This document shows positions 1 to 9,024 of a stretch of 64,000 nt of DNA, in pieces (positions within the stretch are counted from its first letter, which is position 1; every line of letters starts with the position of its first letter). The notes under the pieces were generated by a model that worked only from the letters and a program-made list of their open reading frames with translations, had not been told where the DNA came from and did no database searches. The stretch spans positions 4,464,001 to 4,528,000 of the forward strand of contig NZ_CP162102.1 of NCBI RefSeq assembly GCF_042466665.1. The letters run 5' to 3'. Source of the DNA: Peterkaempfera podocarpi (GTDB taxonomy: Bacteria; Actinomycetota; Actinomycetes; Streptomycetales; Streptomycetaceae). A program made the translations under genes and the position numbers.

Positions 1-1105
1 GGAGGTCGTACTTGTCCTCCGGGTAGGGCCAGCGATGGGCCAGTGCCGCATACAGCAGCGCACCGATGGCCCTGGTGTCGTCCTGCTCGGCATTGTCGTC
101 GCTGAGCCCGTGCAGCGCCGCATCCACGGCGATTCCGTTGATCCGGAACTGGCCGCTGTCGGTGCGCAGCACGCACTTGGGAGTCAGCCGGAGATGGGAC
201 TGTCCGCGTCGGTGGGCGGCAGCCACCGCATCGGTGACCTGGCGGACCATCTGGTACGCGTCATAGGGCTCCATCGGCCCGGCGGCCAGCAGGGTCCCCA
301 GGTCGGTGGCGTCCGGCAGCCACTCGCGGATGATGTAGACCAGATCGCCGTCGGTCACCGCGTCGAGAACCTGCACAAAGCGCGGATCGCCGAGCAGCGC
401 CGCCGAGCGTGCGGCGGCGAGTACGGCCCGGGAGCGCTCATGACCGGCGGCGAGAAGGTGGATGCCGACCGCGCGGCGCAGCTTCTCGTCGACGGCACGC
501 CAGCTGGTGAACACCCCGGCCTGGGAGATGCACTCCTCCAGGCGATAGCGCCCGGCGACCTTGTCTCCGCTGTGGCGCACCGGAGCGGGGAGCAGGGGGG
601 CCACAGGTTCGTCGGCCGATGCCTCCGGGGCTGAGGTGTGCGAGGCGGCTGCGTCCACGGCGGGCGCGTCGGAAGCCGGCGCGTCCGGGGTGGGTGCGTC
701 GGGGGTGGGTGCGTCCGGGGCCGATGCACCCGGTCCCGGCGCGTCCGGCGCAGGTGCATCTGGCGCAGGTGTGTCGGGCGCGGGTGTTTCCGGGGCCGCC
801 TTGTCGGAGGCGGTCTCCGATGACGAGGAGGGGGCGGAGACGTCCTCGACGGGTGCCTCACCCTGGTTGCCTGGGCTTTCGGGGGTGTCCGGGCCTTCGA
901 GGGTGTCCAGCGTACTGTCCTGCGCGGCGTCGGCTCCTTCGGTCTTGTCGGACGTCGCCGCCTCTGCTTCGTCCGATCGGGTGGACTCCTGATGCCGACT
1001 GCCGGGGGTTGTCCGTCCGTCGCCGTTGCCACCGGGAGCGACAGCGGACCCATCCGCGCCGTCCCCGGTCACCACGTCGACGGCGGCCCTGCTGCGATCC
1101 GCCAC
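1..1105 (-). CDS. Pseudokinase-like protein next to MurJ (3' end beyond window)
   Basis: The frame runs from a GTG at 1105 (GGGGAGG upstream) through the window edge; 368 codons are visible. Residues 1 to about 178 are acidic, Ala/Pro/Thr-rich and disordered, with repeated DAPAPDAPG-type units. A protein-kinase-like fold begins near residue 182 (GDKVAGRYRLEE). Where active kinases have HRD this protein has SHLRLT, and where they have DFG it has FRINGIAV, so catalysis looks lost. It lies downstream of murJ on the same strand, separated by a hairpin. In mycobacteria the MurJ homologue MviN carries a fused pseudokinase domain; here a similar fold is encoded as a separate neighbour. A regulatory role in lipid II flipping is therefore an inference. 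The C-terminus, possibly with a membrane segment, is outside the window. Confidence 0.8.
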   Translation of the reverse strand, partial: MADRSRAAVDVVTGDGADGSAVAPGGNGDGRTTPGSRHQESTRSDEAEAATSDKTEGADAAQDSTLDTLEGPDTPESPGNQGEAPVEDVSAPSSSSETASDKAAPETPAPDTPAPDAPAPDAPGPGASAPDAPTPDAPTPDAPASDAPAVDAAASHTSAPEASADEPVAPLLPAPVRHSGDKVAGRYRLEECISQAGVFTSWRAVDEKLRRAVGIHLLAAGHERSRAVLAAARSAALLGDPRFVQVLDAVTDGDLVYIIREWLPDATDLGTLLAAGPMEPYDAYQMVRQVTDAVAAAHRRGQSHLRLTPKCVLRTDSGQFRINGIAVDAALHGLSDDNAEQDDTRAIGALLYAALAHRWPYPEDKYDL

Positions 1106-1294
1106 CGTCGTCCTGCCTCCCCTTGCATCGCCCCGGATGAGTACAAAGCCGTCCAGGGACAATTGTGCCCAGTCTCCCTACCCGAGTACGACCGACGGGA
1201 GGGCGTGAACGTTGCCCCGAAGGGCCGGAAGCCTCCCGGCCGGACGGTTGCGGGCCAAAGGAGATCATCCCGGTCGGGACCCCTGGAGTGCAAA

Positions 1295-1328
1295 GGGCCC
1301 CGGGACCGTCTACCCGGTCCCAGGGCCC
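1295..1328 (-). terminator. Hairpin downstream of murJ
   Basis: A 14-bp stem with one mismatch (1295-1308 paired with 1315-1328) and a 6-nt loop lies just beyond the murJ stop at 1343. It probably ends or attenuates murJ transcription before the pseudokinase gene. Confidence 0.7.
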
Positions 1329-1342
1329 TCACGCAGAACGAT

Positions 1343-3499
1343 TCAGCGGCCGAGACGGCCCCGCACCATGCCGACCATGGAGTTGACCTCCTCGATCCGC
1401 AGCTGCCGGGCGACCGCGACAAAGACGGTCAGCTGCACCACGGCCGCGACGATCAGCGTGAGCAGATCGCCGAACCAGCCGGAGACCAGGCCGGAGATGA
1501 AGAGCGCGACGGCGATACCCGCAGCGGCCGCCGGGATACAGGCGACCAGCAGCCGGTTGTACGTCCGCCCGATCCGCCGGCCGTCGAGTTCGCCCACGCG
1601 GCGCTTGAGCTTGGGCACCGCCACAATGACGCCCACCAGGTACGCCAGGCCGTAGACCGCGGCCATGCCGGTGACCGCCCACTGGCTGGGCAGCAGCAGA
1701 TAGCAGAGGGCGGAGGCCACGGCGTTGGTCGCCGCCACCCACACCGTGTTGGAGAACGGGGTGCGGGTGTCCTCGTAGGCGTAGAAGCCGCGCAGCAGCA
1801 CATACTGCGCCGAGTACGGAATCAGGCCCAGGGCGAAGGCGGAGAGCATGTAGCCGATCTGGCGGCCGCCGCTGTGACCACCGAAGCCGTAGATCACCGA
1901 GCCGATCCAGGGGCCCAGGGTGAGGAAGAGGAAGGCGGCGGGGATGACCGCCACCGCGGAGGTCCGCAACCCGTAGGAGATGTCGTCGCGGACCGCGCCC
2001 GCGTCGCCGTCCGAGGCCGCGCGGGAGATCCTGGGCAGCACGGCGCTCATCACCGAGACGGTGATCACCGCTTGCGGGAGCTGCCAGATCAGCTGGGCGT
2101 TGGAGAACGCCGCCAGACCCACGCCCTGGTAGCCGTGCTTGCTGGCGATCTTCTCCGCAGCGGTGGCCAACTGGGTCACCACGAGGAAGCCGGCCTGGTT
2201 CACCAGGACGAAGAGGAAGGTCCAGCGGGCCAGCCGGGCGGCGTGGCCCAGACCGTGTCCGCGCCAGTCGAAGCGGGGCCGGTAGCGGAACCCGGCGGAC
2301 CGCAGATAGGGGACCATCGCCAGGGCCTGGACGACGAGGCCCAGCAGGGTGCCGATGCCCAGCAGCCGAACGCCCTCGGGGGAGATGGTCTGCGGGCTGA
2401 CATGGGTCCGGCCGGCGCTGCCGAAGGCCCAGATGTACATCCCAAAGGTGAAGATCACCACGATGTTGTTCAGGACCGGGGTCCACATCATGGCGCCGAA
2501 GCGGCCCCGGGCGTTGAGGATCTGCCCCATGACCACATGGACGCCCATGAAGAAGATCGTGGGCAGGCAGTACCGGGCCAGCGCGACCGTGGTTTCGGCG
2601 CTCGCGGGGTCCTGCATCAGTGAGGCGGACACCATTCGCACCAGGACCGGTGCGCCCACGACGGTCACGAACACCACACCGGCCAGACCCACCACGACCA
2701 GCGTGAGCAGGCGGTTCGCATAGGCGACTCCGCCGTCCTCGTCGTTCTTCATGCTGCGCACCAACTGCGGCACGAAGACCGCGTTGAGCGCGCCACCACC
2801 GACGAGGATGTAGAGCAGGGTGGGAAGCGTGTTGGCGGCCGTGTAGGAGCTGCCCATGGTGCTCACACCGATGGCTGCGGCGATGACCATGGTGCGCAGG
2901 AAGCCTGTTCCACGTGAAACAAGCGTCCCCGCGGCCATCACGGCACTGGAACTCAGCAGCCCCGAGACCTTGCCGCCGGCCTTGGGGGCAGCGGCCGCCC
3001 GGGCTTCCTCCTCCGCCTCCTCCTCCAGCTCCAGCGGGGGTTCCACGGCGATCAGCGGGACGGTGCCGGTGTTCTCGGCAGTGCTGTCACCGGCGGCTTC
3101 GCCGTACCAGTTGGGGGCGTAGTCCTCGCCGGGGACCTCCTGCTGCTGCCTGGGGCCGCCCATCAGACCGTCCATGCCGACGTACTCGGTGGTCTCGCTG
3201 TCCCAGGGCGAGCCGGGCTGCTGCTGGTACTGCGGGTACGGAGGCTGCTGTGCGGCGTAGGGGTCCTGAGCGGAGGGACCGTTCTGCGCATAGGGGTCCC
3301 GGCCGGGGTGCTCCTGGCCGTAGGGGGCGTAAGGGTCCTGGCCGTAGCCCTCCTGTGCGTAGGGCTCCTGCGCATACGGGTCGTAGGCGTAGGTCTCCTG
3401 GAGGTACGGGTCGGGGACCTGGCCCGGGGCCGGGGCGGCGGCGCCGGGTCGGCCCTGCGGGACGCGGCCCTGTGCTCTGTCGTCGCGCGGCGCGCTCAT
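1343..3499 (-). CDS. murJ: MurJ/MviN lipid II flippase
   Basis: A 718-residue member of the MOP superfamily that flips lipid II across the cytoplasmic membrane for peptidoglycan synthesis. Residues 1 to about 175 are cytoplasmic and disordered, with many DPYAQ/EPYAQ-like repeats rich in Tyr, Gln and Pro, then an acidic Glu/Ala stretch. The membrane domain starts near residue 180 (VMAAGTLVSRGTGFLRT) and holds about 14 hydrophobic helices up to the C-terminus (MVGMVRGRLGR). Start ATG at 3499. The DUF6049 gene ends 39 nt upstream, so the two are probably cotranscribed. The long Tyr/Pro-rich N-terminus is typical of streptomycete MurJ and absent from E. coli MurJ. A parS-like sequence lies inside the coding region at 2906-2921. 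Confidence 0.95.
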   Translation of the reverse strand: MSAPRDDRAQGRVPQGRPGAAAPAPGQVPDPYLQETYAYDPYAQEPYAQEGYGQDPYAPYGQEHPGRDPYAQNGPSAQDPYAAQQPPYPQYQQQPGSPWDSETTEYVGMDGLMGGPRQQQEVPGEDYAPNWYGEAAGDSTAENTGTVPLIAVEPPLELEEEAEEEARAAAAPKAGGKVSGLLSSSAVMAAGTLVSRGTGFLRTMVIAAAIGVSTMGSSYTAANTLPTLLYILVGGGALNAVFVPQLVRSMKNDEDGGVAYANRLLTLVVVGLAGVVFVTVVGAPVLVRMVSASLMQDPASAETTVALARYCLPTIFFMGVHVVMGQILNARGRFGAMMWTPVLNNIVVIFTFGMYIWAFGSAGRTHVSPQTISPEGVRLLGIGTLLGLVVQALAMVPYLRSAGFRYRPRFDWRGHGLGHAARLARWTFLFVLVNQAGFLVVTQLATAAEKIASKHGYQGVGLAAFSNAQLIWQLPQAVITVSVMSAVLPRISRAASDGDAGAVRDDISYGLRTSAVAVIPAAFLFLTLGPWIGSVIYGFGGHSGGRQIGYMLSAFALGLIPYSAQYVLLRGFYAYEDTRTPFSNTVWVAATNAVASALCYLLLPSQWAVTGMAAVYGLAYLVGVIVAVPKLKRRVGELDGRRIGRTYNRLLVACIPAAAAGIAVALFISGLVSGWFGDLLTLIVAAVVQLTVFVAVARQLRIEEVNSMVGMVRGRLGR
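2906..2921. promoter_or_regulatory. parS: Near-perfect parS (ParB-binding) site inside murJ
   Basis: TGTTCCACGTGAAACA differs at one position from the perfect palindrome TGTTTCACGTGAAACA. It falls in murJ codons for LVSRGTG. Streptomyces chromosomes carry about two dozen such sites clustered around oriC, and variants with C at this position are known among them. Confidence 0.75.
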
Positions 3500-3538
3500 G
3501 CCACCTCTTCGCTGGTCAGGTATGGATGCCGGCGGAAA

Positions 3539-5974
3539 TCAGGGTCCCACCTTCTCATTCCGGGCCCTCTGATCCGGTCCGTCGGCGCCGTCCACCGAAG
3601 CGTCCTGCTGCGGGGCGCCGCCGTCGTCGACGGTACCCGGCGGGTCCTGGGGCGCGCCGGAGCCGCGGTCCGGATCATCCTGCGGAGACGCGGGGGCGTC
3701 CGGGTCCGGTTCCGGGTCGTCCTTGCCTCGCTTCTTGCGCTGGAGGTAGATCCGCAGGCCGGCCAGCAGCGCCAGCAGCAGGCCGCCGGCGATCACCCAG
3801 ATCACACCGCTGGTCACATCGGTCACCTCCAGGTCGAAGGTGACCGGGGGACCGTAGGGCTTGGGGTCGGCACCGGTGGTCCACAGCTGCGCCGTCATCC
3901 GGACCGGGCCATTGGCCGACGCCTTGGCCGGGAAGCGGACCGACTTCTTCAGCTCGCTGAGGATGCTCAGCCGGGCCGGGGTCGGCTGGTAGACGGTGAG
4001 GCGGGTGGCCGACGCCGACGTCAGCCGGACCTCGAGGTTGGTGACCGTCTGGCTGAGACTGTTCTCCACACTGACCTGGATCATCCCGGAGTCACCGGAC
4101 AGGGTGGTGGAGCTCTTGTCCACCAGCCGCACTGCGGAGCTCAGGGTCTGCAGATAGTCCGCGACGCCCTCGCGGTAGCTGTGGCCGGTGGTCCGGTCGG
4201 TGCGCCAGGCGGTGGACATCGAGCGCAGTATCGCCGCATTGAAAGGGTCGCGGACCCGGTCGGGGGAGACGAGGATCTGCATCAGCAGGTCCAGCTGACC
4301 CTGGGTGCCCATGGAGCGGCTCAGCGCCCAGTGGCTGAGCTGGGTCGCCCGGGCCGCCTTGGGATACCGCGAGGTGCTGGGCACCTTGGTATCGGCCTGC
4401 GGGTCGGCCGGGGCCTTGGCCACCGTGCCCAGGGTGGCCTGCGAGACCCAGCGGCCCTGGGTGGCCGCGGCCATGGCCTCGGCCAGGGTGTCCGCGGCGT
4501 CGGCCGAGAGGTTGCGCGGCGGCATCACCAGGAGGCTGCGCTGCTGGTTCGGCTGCTCCAGGGTGATCGTCAGGGTCTCGGCGAGGAACCTCTGCATCGC
4601 GAGCGTACGAGCCTGCCTGGTGCTGAGGTCCCCGCTGAAGAGGTTCGACAGGGGAGCGTCGGAGACCACCGCATGGATCCCCTTGCCGATGGACCGGGCC
4701 GCGTTGACGGTCCGCGTGACCGAGTCCGACTCCGGCATGTCCGCGCCGTTCACCAGCAGAGTGGTGCCGCCGACGGTCCGGGCCGTGGCCACCACCTGGG
4801 GGTCGATATGGCCCTGGTAGGGCCAGGCGACATCGGTGCGGGCATCTGTGCCGAGGCGGTAGTCGGTGGTCACGTCGCCTGCGGTGGTGGCTCGCTTCAG
4901 CGCGGTGGAGAGACCCGCGATGCCACTGCCGTTGTGGGCGATCGAGGCCAGGTCCGGGTCGCCGTAGGGCAGCGAGACGACCTCGTCGCCGCCGGCCGCC
5001 GCGGTGTGCAGTGCCTCCAGCCAGGCGCTCGCCTGGCTGGACCCGGTGCCGGGATCGGTGTTGTCCGTGGCGGCCGCCTTGCCCTCGGTGCCCTTGTGCT
5101 GGACCCGGTAGGCCTTGGACATGGTGTCCGCGGTGTCCAGGACGTCCCCGTCGACCACCCAGGTCACCTTGGACAGGCTGCTGCCCGCCGCCACCACCTC
5201 GTTCAACCGCCCGCCCGAGGCCAGGTCGGTGGCCAGGGCGTCACTGCGCAGCACGGGGGTCAGCGAGTCCGAGTCGTTCGGCAGCGACTGCGGGACCGTC
5301 TCCGGCATGGCGGTGATCGGCCAGACCGTGGCGATCTGCGTCTTCTTGATGTCGGCAGGCTGGGAGTAGTACGGCAGATAGGTACGGGCGATGCCGAGCG
5401 TCGCCGGGAGGGTGCTCACCGTCGAGGTGCTGCCCTTGACATCGACGGCCAGTTCATAGACCCCTCGCGAGCCCAGCCCCAGCTGCGAAGCCTTGGCGGT
5501 GACCTTGAACGGGCGCTTGGCGCCGGGCGCCAGATCGGGGAGTGCGCCGCCGAGCCCGGGGATCTCCAGGCCGTCGGCGGTCACCGGACCGGTGCGCTGG
5601 AAGACGGCGGCGATCTCACTGCGGAGTCTCAGCGGCTGTCCGCCCCCGGAGCCGGTGCGCACGCCGAGGTGGGCGTTGTGCACTGCCTTCTTGCCGCTGT
5701 TGTACAGCGTGCCGGAGACGGTGACCTCGGTACTGCCCGAGGTGGCGTAGGACGGGGAGACCGAGTCGATCGAGAGGGCCACCGGAAACGCGGTGGACGG
5801 CTTGCTGGCTCCTGGCACAGCGGCCTTCCCTGCGGGGGCGGCACCGGGCGCCGCTGCTGCCGCCTGTGCAGGGGCGGCGGTGTGCACGGTGCCCGCCTGG
5901 GCCGCCGGGGCGCCCACGGCGCCCCCGAGCAGCGTCAGCGCACAGGCACCCGCCAGTGCGGCCACCCGGCGCAC
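3539..5974 (-). CDS. DUF6049 family secreted/membrane-anchored protein
   Basis: An 811-residue protein found next to murJ throughout Streptomyces; biochemical role unknown. I chose the GTG at 5974 because it is preceded by GGGGGAG and opens an ideal signal peptide: MRR, a hydrophobic stretch, then APAAQA as the likely cleavage site. The frame stays open further upstream only as antisense to cca. The long extracellular part contains Ig-like sections near residues 70-190 and 620-720. A single transmembrane helix follows near residue 735 (VIWVIAGGLLLALLAG), then basic RKKRGK and an acidic, Pro-rich cytoplasmic tail. This topology, with the outside face next to a lipid II flippase, suggests a partner of envelope assembly; that is inference. 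Confidence 0.88.
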   Translation of the reverse strand: MRRVAALAGACALTLLGGAVGAPAAQAGTVHTAAPAQAAAAAPGAAPAGKAAVPGASKPSTAFPVALSIDSVSPSYATSGSTEVTVSGTLYNSGKKAVHNAHLGVRTGSGGGQPLRLRSEIAAVFQRTGPVTADGLEIPGLGGALPDLAPGAKRPFKVTAKASQLGLGSRGVYELAVDVKGSTSTVSTLPATLGIARTYLPYYSQPADIKKTQIATVWPITAMPETVPQSLPNDSDSLTPVLRSDALATDLASGGRLNEVVAAGSSLSKVTWVVDGDVLDTADTMSKAYRVQHKGTEGKAAATDNTDPGTGSSQASAWLEALHTAAAGGDEVVSLPYGDPDLASIAHNGSGIAGLSTALKRATTAGDVTTDYRLGTDARTDVAWPYQGHIDPQVVATARTVGGTTLLVNGADMPESDSVTRTVNAARSIGKGIHAVVSDAPLSNLFSGDLSTRQARTLAMQRFLAETLTITLEQPNQQRSLLVMPPRNLSADAADTLAEAMAAATQGRWVSQATLGTVAKAPADPQADTKVPSTSRYPKAARATQLSHWALSRSMGTQGQLDLLMQILVSPDRVRDPFNAAILRSMSTAWRTDRTTGHSYREGVADYLQTLSSAVRLVDKSSTTLSGDSGMIQVSVENSLSQTVTNLEVRLTSASATRLTVYQPTPARLSILSELKKSVRFPAKASANGPVRMTAQLWTTGADPKPYGPPVTFDLEVTDVTSGVIWVIAGGLLLALLAGLRIYLQRKKRGKDDPEPDPDAPASPQDDPDRGSGAPQDPPGTVDDGGAPQQDASVDGADGPDQRARNEKVGP

Positions 5975-6248
5975 CGACCCGGTTCTCCCCCCGACCGCAG
6001 GACGCGGCCAGGCCCCCCCGCGTACCGTGCTGCCTCGCCCACGCGCCTCGCCCTCGCCGTTCTCATCGGTGTCGTCGGTCTCGTGCCGTACGTGTTCTAC
6101 AGGGTGCCGCGCCCAAGTCGCGCCCTGGCATGGTAACGACGCTGCGGCGATGCCGGTGCCGCGCCCTGTGCCGCCCGGGACGGCCCGCAGGGCGGTAAAC
6201 GGGGCAGCAGGGCAGGAAACGGGGCGGCATGGGGGTGCGGTGGGCACG

Positions 6249-6254
6249 TACCCT
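6249..6254 (+). promoter_or_regulatory. Probable -10 hexamer of a leaderless cca transcript
   Basis: TACCCT ends 8 nt before the GTG start at 6263 and no Shine-Dalgarno sequence precedes that codon. This places transcription initiation at or beside the start codon. The -35 region is not recognisable. Confidence 0.5.
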
Positions 6255-6262
6255 TGTGAGTC

Positions 6263-7759
6263 GTGCCTAACGTCAACGCTCCCAGCAACACCGTCCCGGC
6301 CGACCCGGCTGCTGCTCCCGTCCTCGGCGCGCTCAGTGCGGCGCAGGCAGGAGGCGTCCAGGAGATGCTGCAGGTCAATCCGGTTGCCATCGACATTGCC
6401 CGTCGCTTCGCCGCGGCAGGTTTCCGGCTCGCGCTGGTCGGCGGTTCGGTACGGGACGCACTGCTCGGGCGGCTGGGCAACGATCTCGACTTCACCACTG
6501 ATGCGCGCCCACAGCAGGTGCTCAAGCTGGTGAAGGGCTGGGCGGACGCGGTCTGGGACGTGGGCATCGCCTTCGGCACGGTGGGTGCCCGCAAGGACAC
6601 CGCGGACGGCAGTTTCCAGATCGAGATCACCACCTACCGCTCCGAGGCCTACGACCGCACCTCGCGCAAGCCCCAGGTGACCTATGGCGAGACCATCGAG
6701 GAGGACCTGGTCCGCCGGGACTTCACGGTGAACGCCATGGCACTGGATCTGCCCGGTGAGGACTTCATCGACCCCCACCGCGGCCTGGACGACCTGGCCG
6801 CGCGGGTGCTGCGCACCCCGGGCACCCCGGAGGAGTCCTTCTCCGACGATCCGCTGCGGATGCTGCGCGCCGCACGCTTCGCCGCCCAGCTGGACTTCGA
6901 CGTGGCCCCCGAGGTCGTCGCTGCCATGTCGGCCATGGCGGAGCGGATCACCATCGTCTCGGCGGAGCGGGTCCAGGCGGAGCTCAACAAGCTGGTGCTG
7001 GCCGCGCATCCGCGCAAGGGCCTGCGGCTGCTGGTGGAGACCGGGCTGGCCGACCATGTGCTGCCGGAGCTGCCCGCACTGCGGTTGGAGCGGGACGAGC
7101 ACCACCGCCACAAGGACGTCTACGAGCACACCCTCACCGTGCTCGAGCAGGCGATCGCCCTGGAGACGGACGGCCCCGACCTGGTGCTGCGGATGGCGGC
7201 GCTGCTGCACGACATCGGCAAGCCACGCACTCGCCGCTTCGAGTCCGACGGCAAGGTCTCCTTCCACCACCATGAGGTGGTTGGCGCCAAGATGACCCGC
7301 CGGCGGTTGCAGGAGCTCAAGTACTCCAAGGAGCTCACCGAGGACGTCTCGCGGCTGGTGGAGCTGCATCTGCGCTTCCACGGCTACGGCAGCGGGGAGT
7401 GGACCGACTCCGCAGTCCGCCGCTATGTCCGCGATGCGGGGCCGCTGCTGGAGCGCCTGCACAAGCTGACCCGCTCCGACTGCACCACCCGCAACCGCAA
7501 GAAGGCCGCGGTGCTCTCCCGCACCTACGACGCCCTCGAGGAGCGCATCGAGCGGCTGCGGGAGCAGGAGCAGCTGGACGCCATCCGGCCCGACCTGGAC
7601 GGCAACCAGATCATGGAGATCCTGGGGATCCGGCCGGGCCGGGACGTCGGCCGGGCCTACCACTACCTGCTGGAGCTCCGGCTGGAGAACGGCCCGCTGG
7701 AGCACGAGGCGGCCGTTGCCCGGCTCAAGGAGTGGTGGGCGCTGCAGCAGGAGTCCTGA
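6263..7759 (+). CDS. cca: CCA tRNA nucleotidyltransferase
   Basis: A 498-residue template-independent polymerase that builds or repairs the 3' CCA end of tRNAs. The nucleotidyltransferase motif GGSVRDALLG with DLDFTTDA (residues about 55-85) supplies the metal-binding carboxylates. RRDFTVNAMA follows near residue 150. An HD phosphohydrolase domain begins near residue 315 (LLHDIGKPRTRR), as in many actinobacterial members. The GTG start gives MPNVNAPSNTV, resembling the N-terminus of streptomycete homologues; the next usable start (ATG 6364) would still keep the catalytic core. The gene diverges from the DUF6049 gene and ends at a strong hairpin. Confidence 0.95.
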   Translation: MPNVNAPSNTVPADPAAAPVLGALSAAQAGGVQEMLQVNPVAIDIARRFAAAGFRLALVGGSVRDALLGRLGNDLDFTTDARPQQVLKLVKGWADAVWDVGIAFGTVGARKDTADGSFQIEITTYRSEAYDRTSRKPQVTYGETIEEDLVRRDFTVNAMALDLPGEDFIDPHRGLDDLAARVLRTPGTPEESFSDDPLRMLRAARFAAQLDFDVAPEVVAAMSAMAERITIVSAERVQAELNKLVLAAHPRKGLRLLVETGLADHVLPELPALRLERDEHHRHKDVYEHTLTVLEQAIALETDGPDLVLRMAALLHDIGKPRTRRFESDGKVSFHHHEVVGAKMTRRRLQELKYSKELTEDVSRLVELHLRFHGYGSGEWTDSAVRRYVRDAGPLLERLHKLTRSDCTTRNRKKAAVLSRTYDALEERIERLREQEQLDAIRPDLDGNQIMEILGIRPGRDVGRAYHYLLELRLENGPLEHEAAVARLKEWWALQQES

Positions 7760-7765
7760 CACGGT

Positions 7766-7797
7766 GCTGCGGCCCCGCCCGGAGGCGGGGCCGCAGC
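7766..7797. terminator. Bidirectional terminator between cca and the LppU-like gene
   Basis: A perfect 14-bp stem (7766-7779 with 7784-7797) closes a CGGA loop, between the convergent stop codons at 7759 and 7807. Confidence 0.85.
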
Positions 7798-7806
7798 GCA
7801 GGGGTC

Positions 7807-8637
7807 CTAGTTGTGGGTGGGCACCAGGCAGAGCATGAACTTGGAGGTGCCCTGCTCCTGGTAGTAGCCGAGTGTGGCGCCGTTGCCGCACTTCTCGACG
7901 TCGGAGGTGCCGCTGAGCCGGTCCACGATCTTGTAGTCGGCGTCGGCGGAGCCGCAGTCGACGACCTTCACATCGGGGTTGCTGCTGGTGCCGCTGTTGT
8001 GGATGCAGTCACCGACGGATGCATACTCCGGGTCGTGCGCCGCGCCGGTGACCCCCGCGATCACCGCCACGACCAGGACCAGCACCGGCAGCAGCAGACC
8101 CCAGGAACCGGGGCGGGCGAAGATCGGCTTGCCGGGGTTCATCGGGGTGCCGGGGGCGCCGGGCATCGGCGGCGGCAACTTGTTGATCTTGGATCGCTGC
8201 GGGATGTTGATCAGCATGGTGATCGGGTTGATGATGGAGGAGGCGAACCCCCACCAGCCCTGCCAGAGGCTCTTGCTGGTCATGTCCCGGTGTGCCGCGA
8301 TGCCGCAGGTCCGGCAGAACGGCCCCTGGAGCTTGAGGAACTTCATGATCACCAGGAATCCCTGGTGGCCACGGATGGTGGCCTCGACCGCGGGCACCGA
8401 GCCGCAGAAGCGGCAGCTGGGTCCATAGCCCTGCGGCATGGGAGGCGGGAAGCCTGTGCCGGGCATCGGCCCCGCGCCCTGCGGGGGCGGGAAGCCGTAG
8501 CCGGGCATCGGCCCCGCATTCTGCGGAGGGGGGAAGCCGTAGCCGGGGGTGGGAGCCTGCGGCGGGACCGAAGCGGCATAGGGGTTCTGGCCGGCCGGCA
8601 CCGGACTCTGCGGGTACGGCGGGGGAGGCGTGCTCAT
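7807..8637 (-). CDS. LppU/SCO3897-type membrane protein
   Basis: A 276-residue protein. The ATG at 8637 follows AGGAATCCCT and gives the Pro/Gly/Gln-rich start MSTPPPPYPQSPVPAGQ. Residues 20-75 contain near-identical repeats of the type PGYGFPPPQ. Next come two CxxC pairs (SCRFCGS and FCRTCGI, residues about 78-115), which look like a small metal-binding or redox element. A transmembrane helix near residues 178-198 leads to an extracellular C-terminal domain with four cysteines (GDCIH, VDCGS, EKCGN, MLCLV). This last domain defines the LppU/SCO3897 family, whose function is not known. It is convergent with cca. Confidence 0.85.
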   Translation of the reverse strand: MSTPPPPYPQSPVPAGQNPYAASVPPQAPTPGYGFPPPQNAGPMPGYGFPPPQGAGPMPGTGFPPPMPQGYGPSCRFCGSVPAVEATIRGHQGFLVIMKFLKLQGPFCRTCGIAAHRDMTSKSLWQGWWGFASSIINPITMLINIPQRSKINKLPPPMPGAPGTPMNPGKPIFARPGSWGLLLPVLVLVVAVIAGVTGAAHDPEYASVGDCIHNSGTSSNPDVKVVDCGSADADYKIVDRLSGTSDVEKCGNGATLGYYQEQGTSKFMLCLVPTHN

Positions 8638-9024
8638 AGGGATTCCTCGGCGTTCGGGACGGGTTGCAGCCCCGAACGATATGAGCGTGCACCGACAGAT
8701 GTACGGGAATTGCGGCGCGGACGGCTTCTGGTGGCCGAATCGTGATGCTCGACATCCACTCAACGGTCCGTCGGGGAAAGCTTGTTGAGGCCTGGGCAGG
8801 GGGCGTCAGTGCGGGTCGGTGCTTGCCGGACCCGCTGCTGCCGGTGAACACCGCGCGGTGCCGGGGGCACCGGGGCGGAGGGTACCCGCCGGGCTGCAGT
8901 GGCCCGTACGGCGCCGGCGGCCGGCCGCCCGGCTGGGAGCAGGGATCAGGCTGCGGCGGGGCGCCCGGGGACAACCCTCGGCAGCCGGCGGACCATCAGG
9001 TCCAGCACCGCGGCGACCCTCCGG
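8638..9024. other. 387-bp intergenic stretch with possible gene remnant
   Basis: Between the LppU-like gene and the MFS gene. On the minus strand from 8974 a GTG-initiated frame reads MSPGAPPQPDPCSQPG and then PYGPLQPGGYPPP before losing resemblance. This looks like the proline/glutamine-rich N-terminus of a second LppU-like protein whose remainder has decayed. No complete gene is supported. Confidence 0.4.

Noticed and set aside
5975..7891. Minus-strand open frame continuing the DUF6049 gene upstream to 7891.
   Set aside because: It is antisense to cca; the signal peptide and ribosome-binding site fix the start at 5974.
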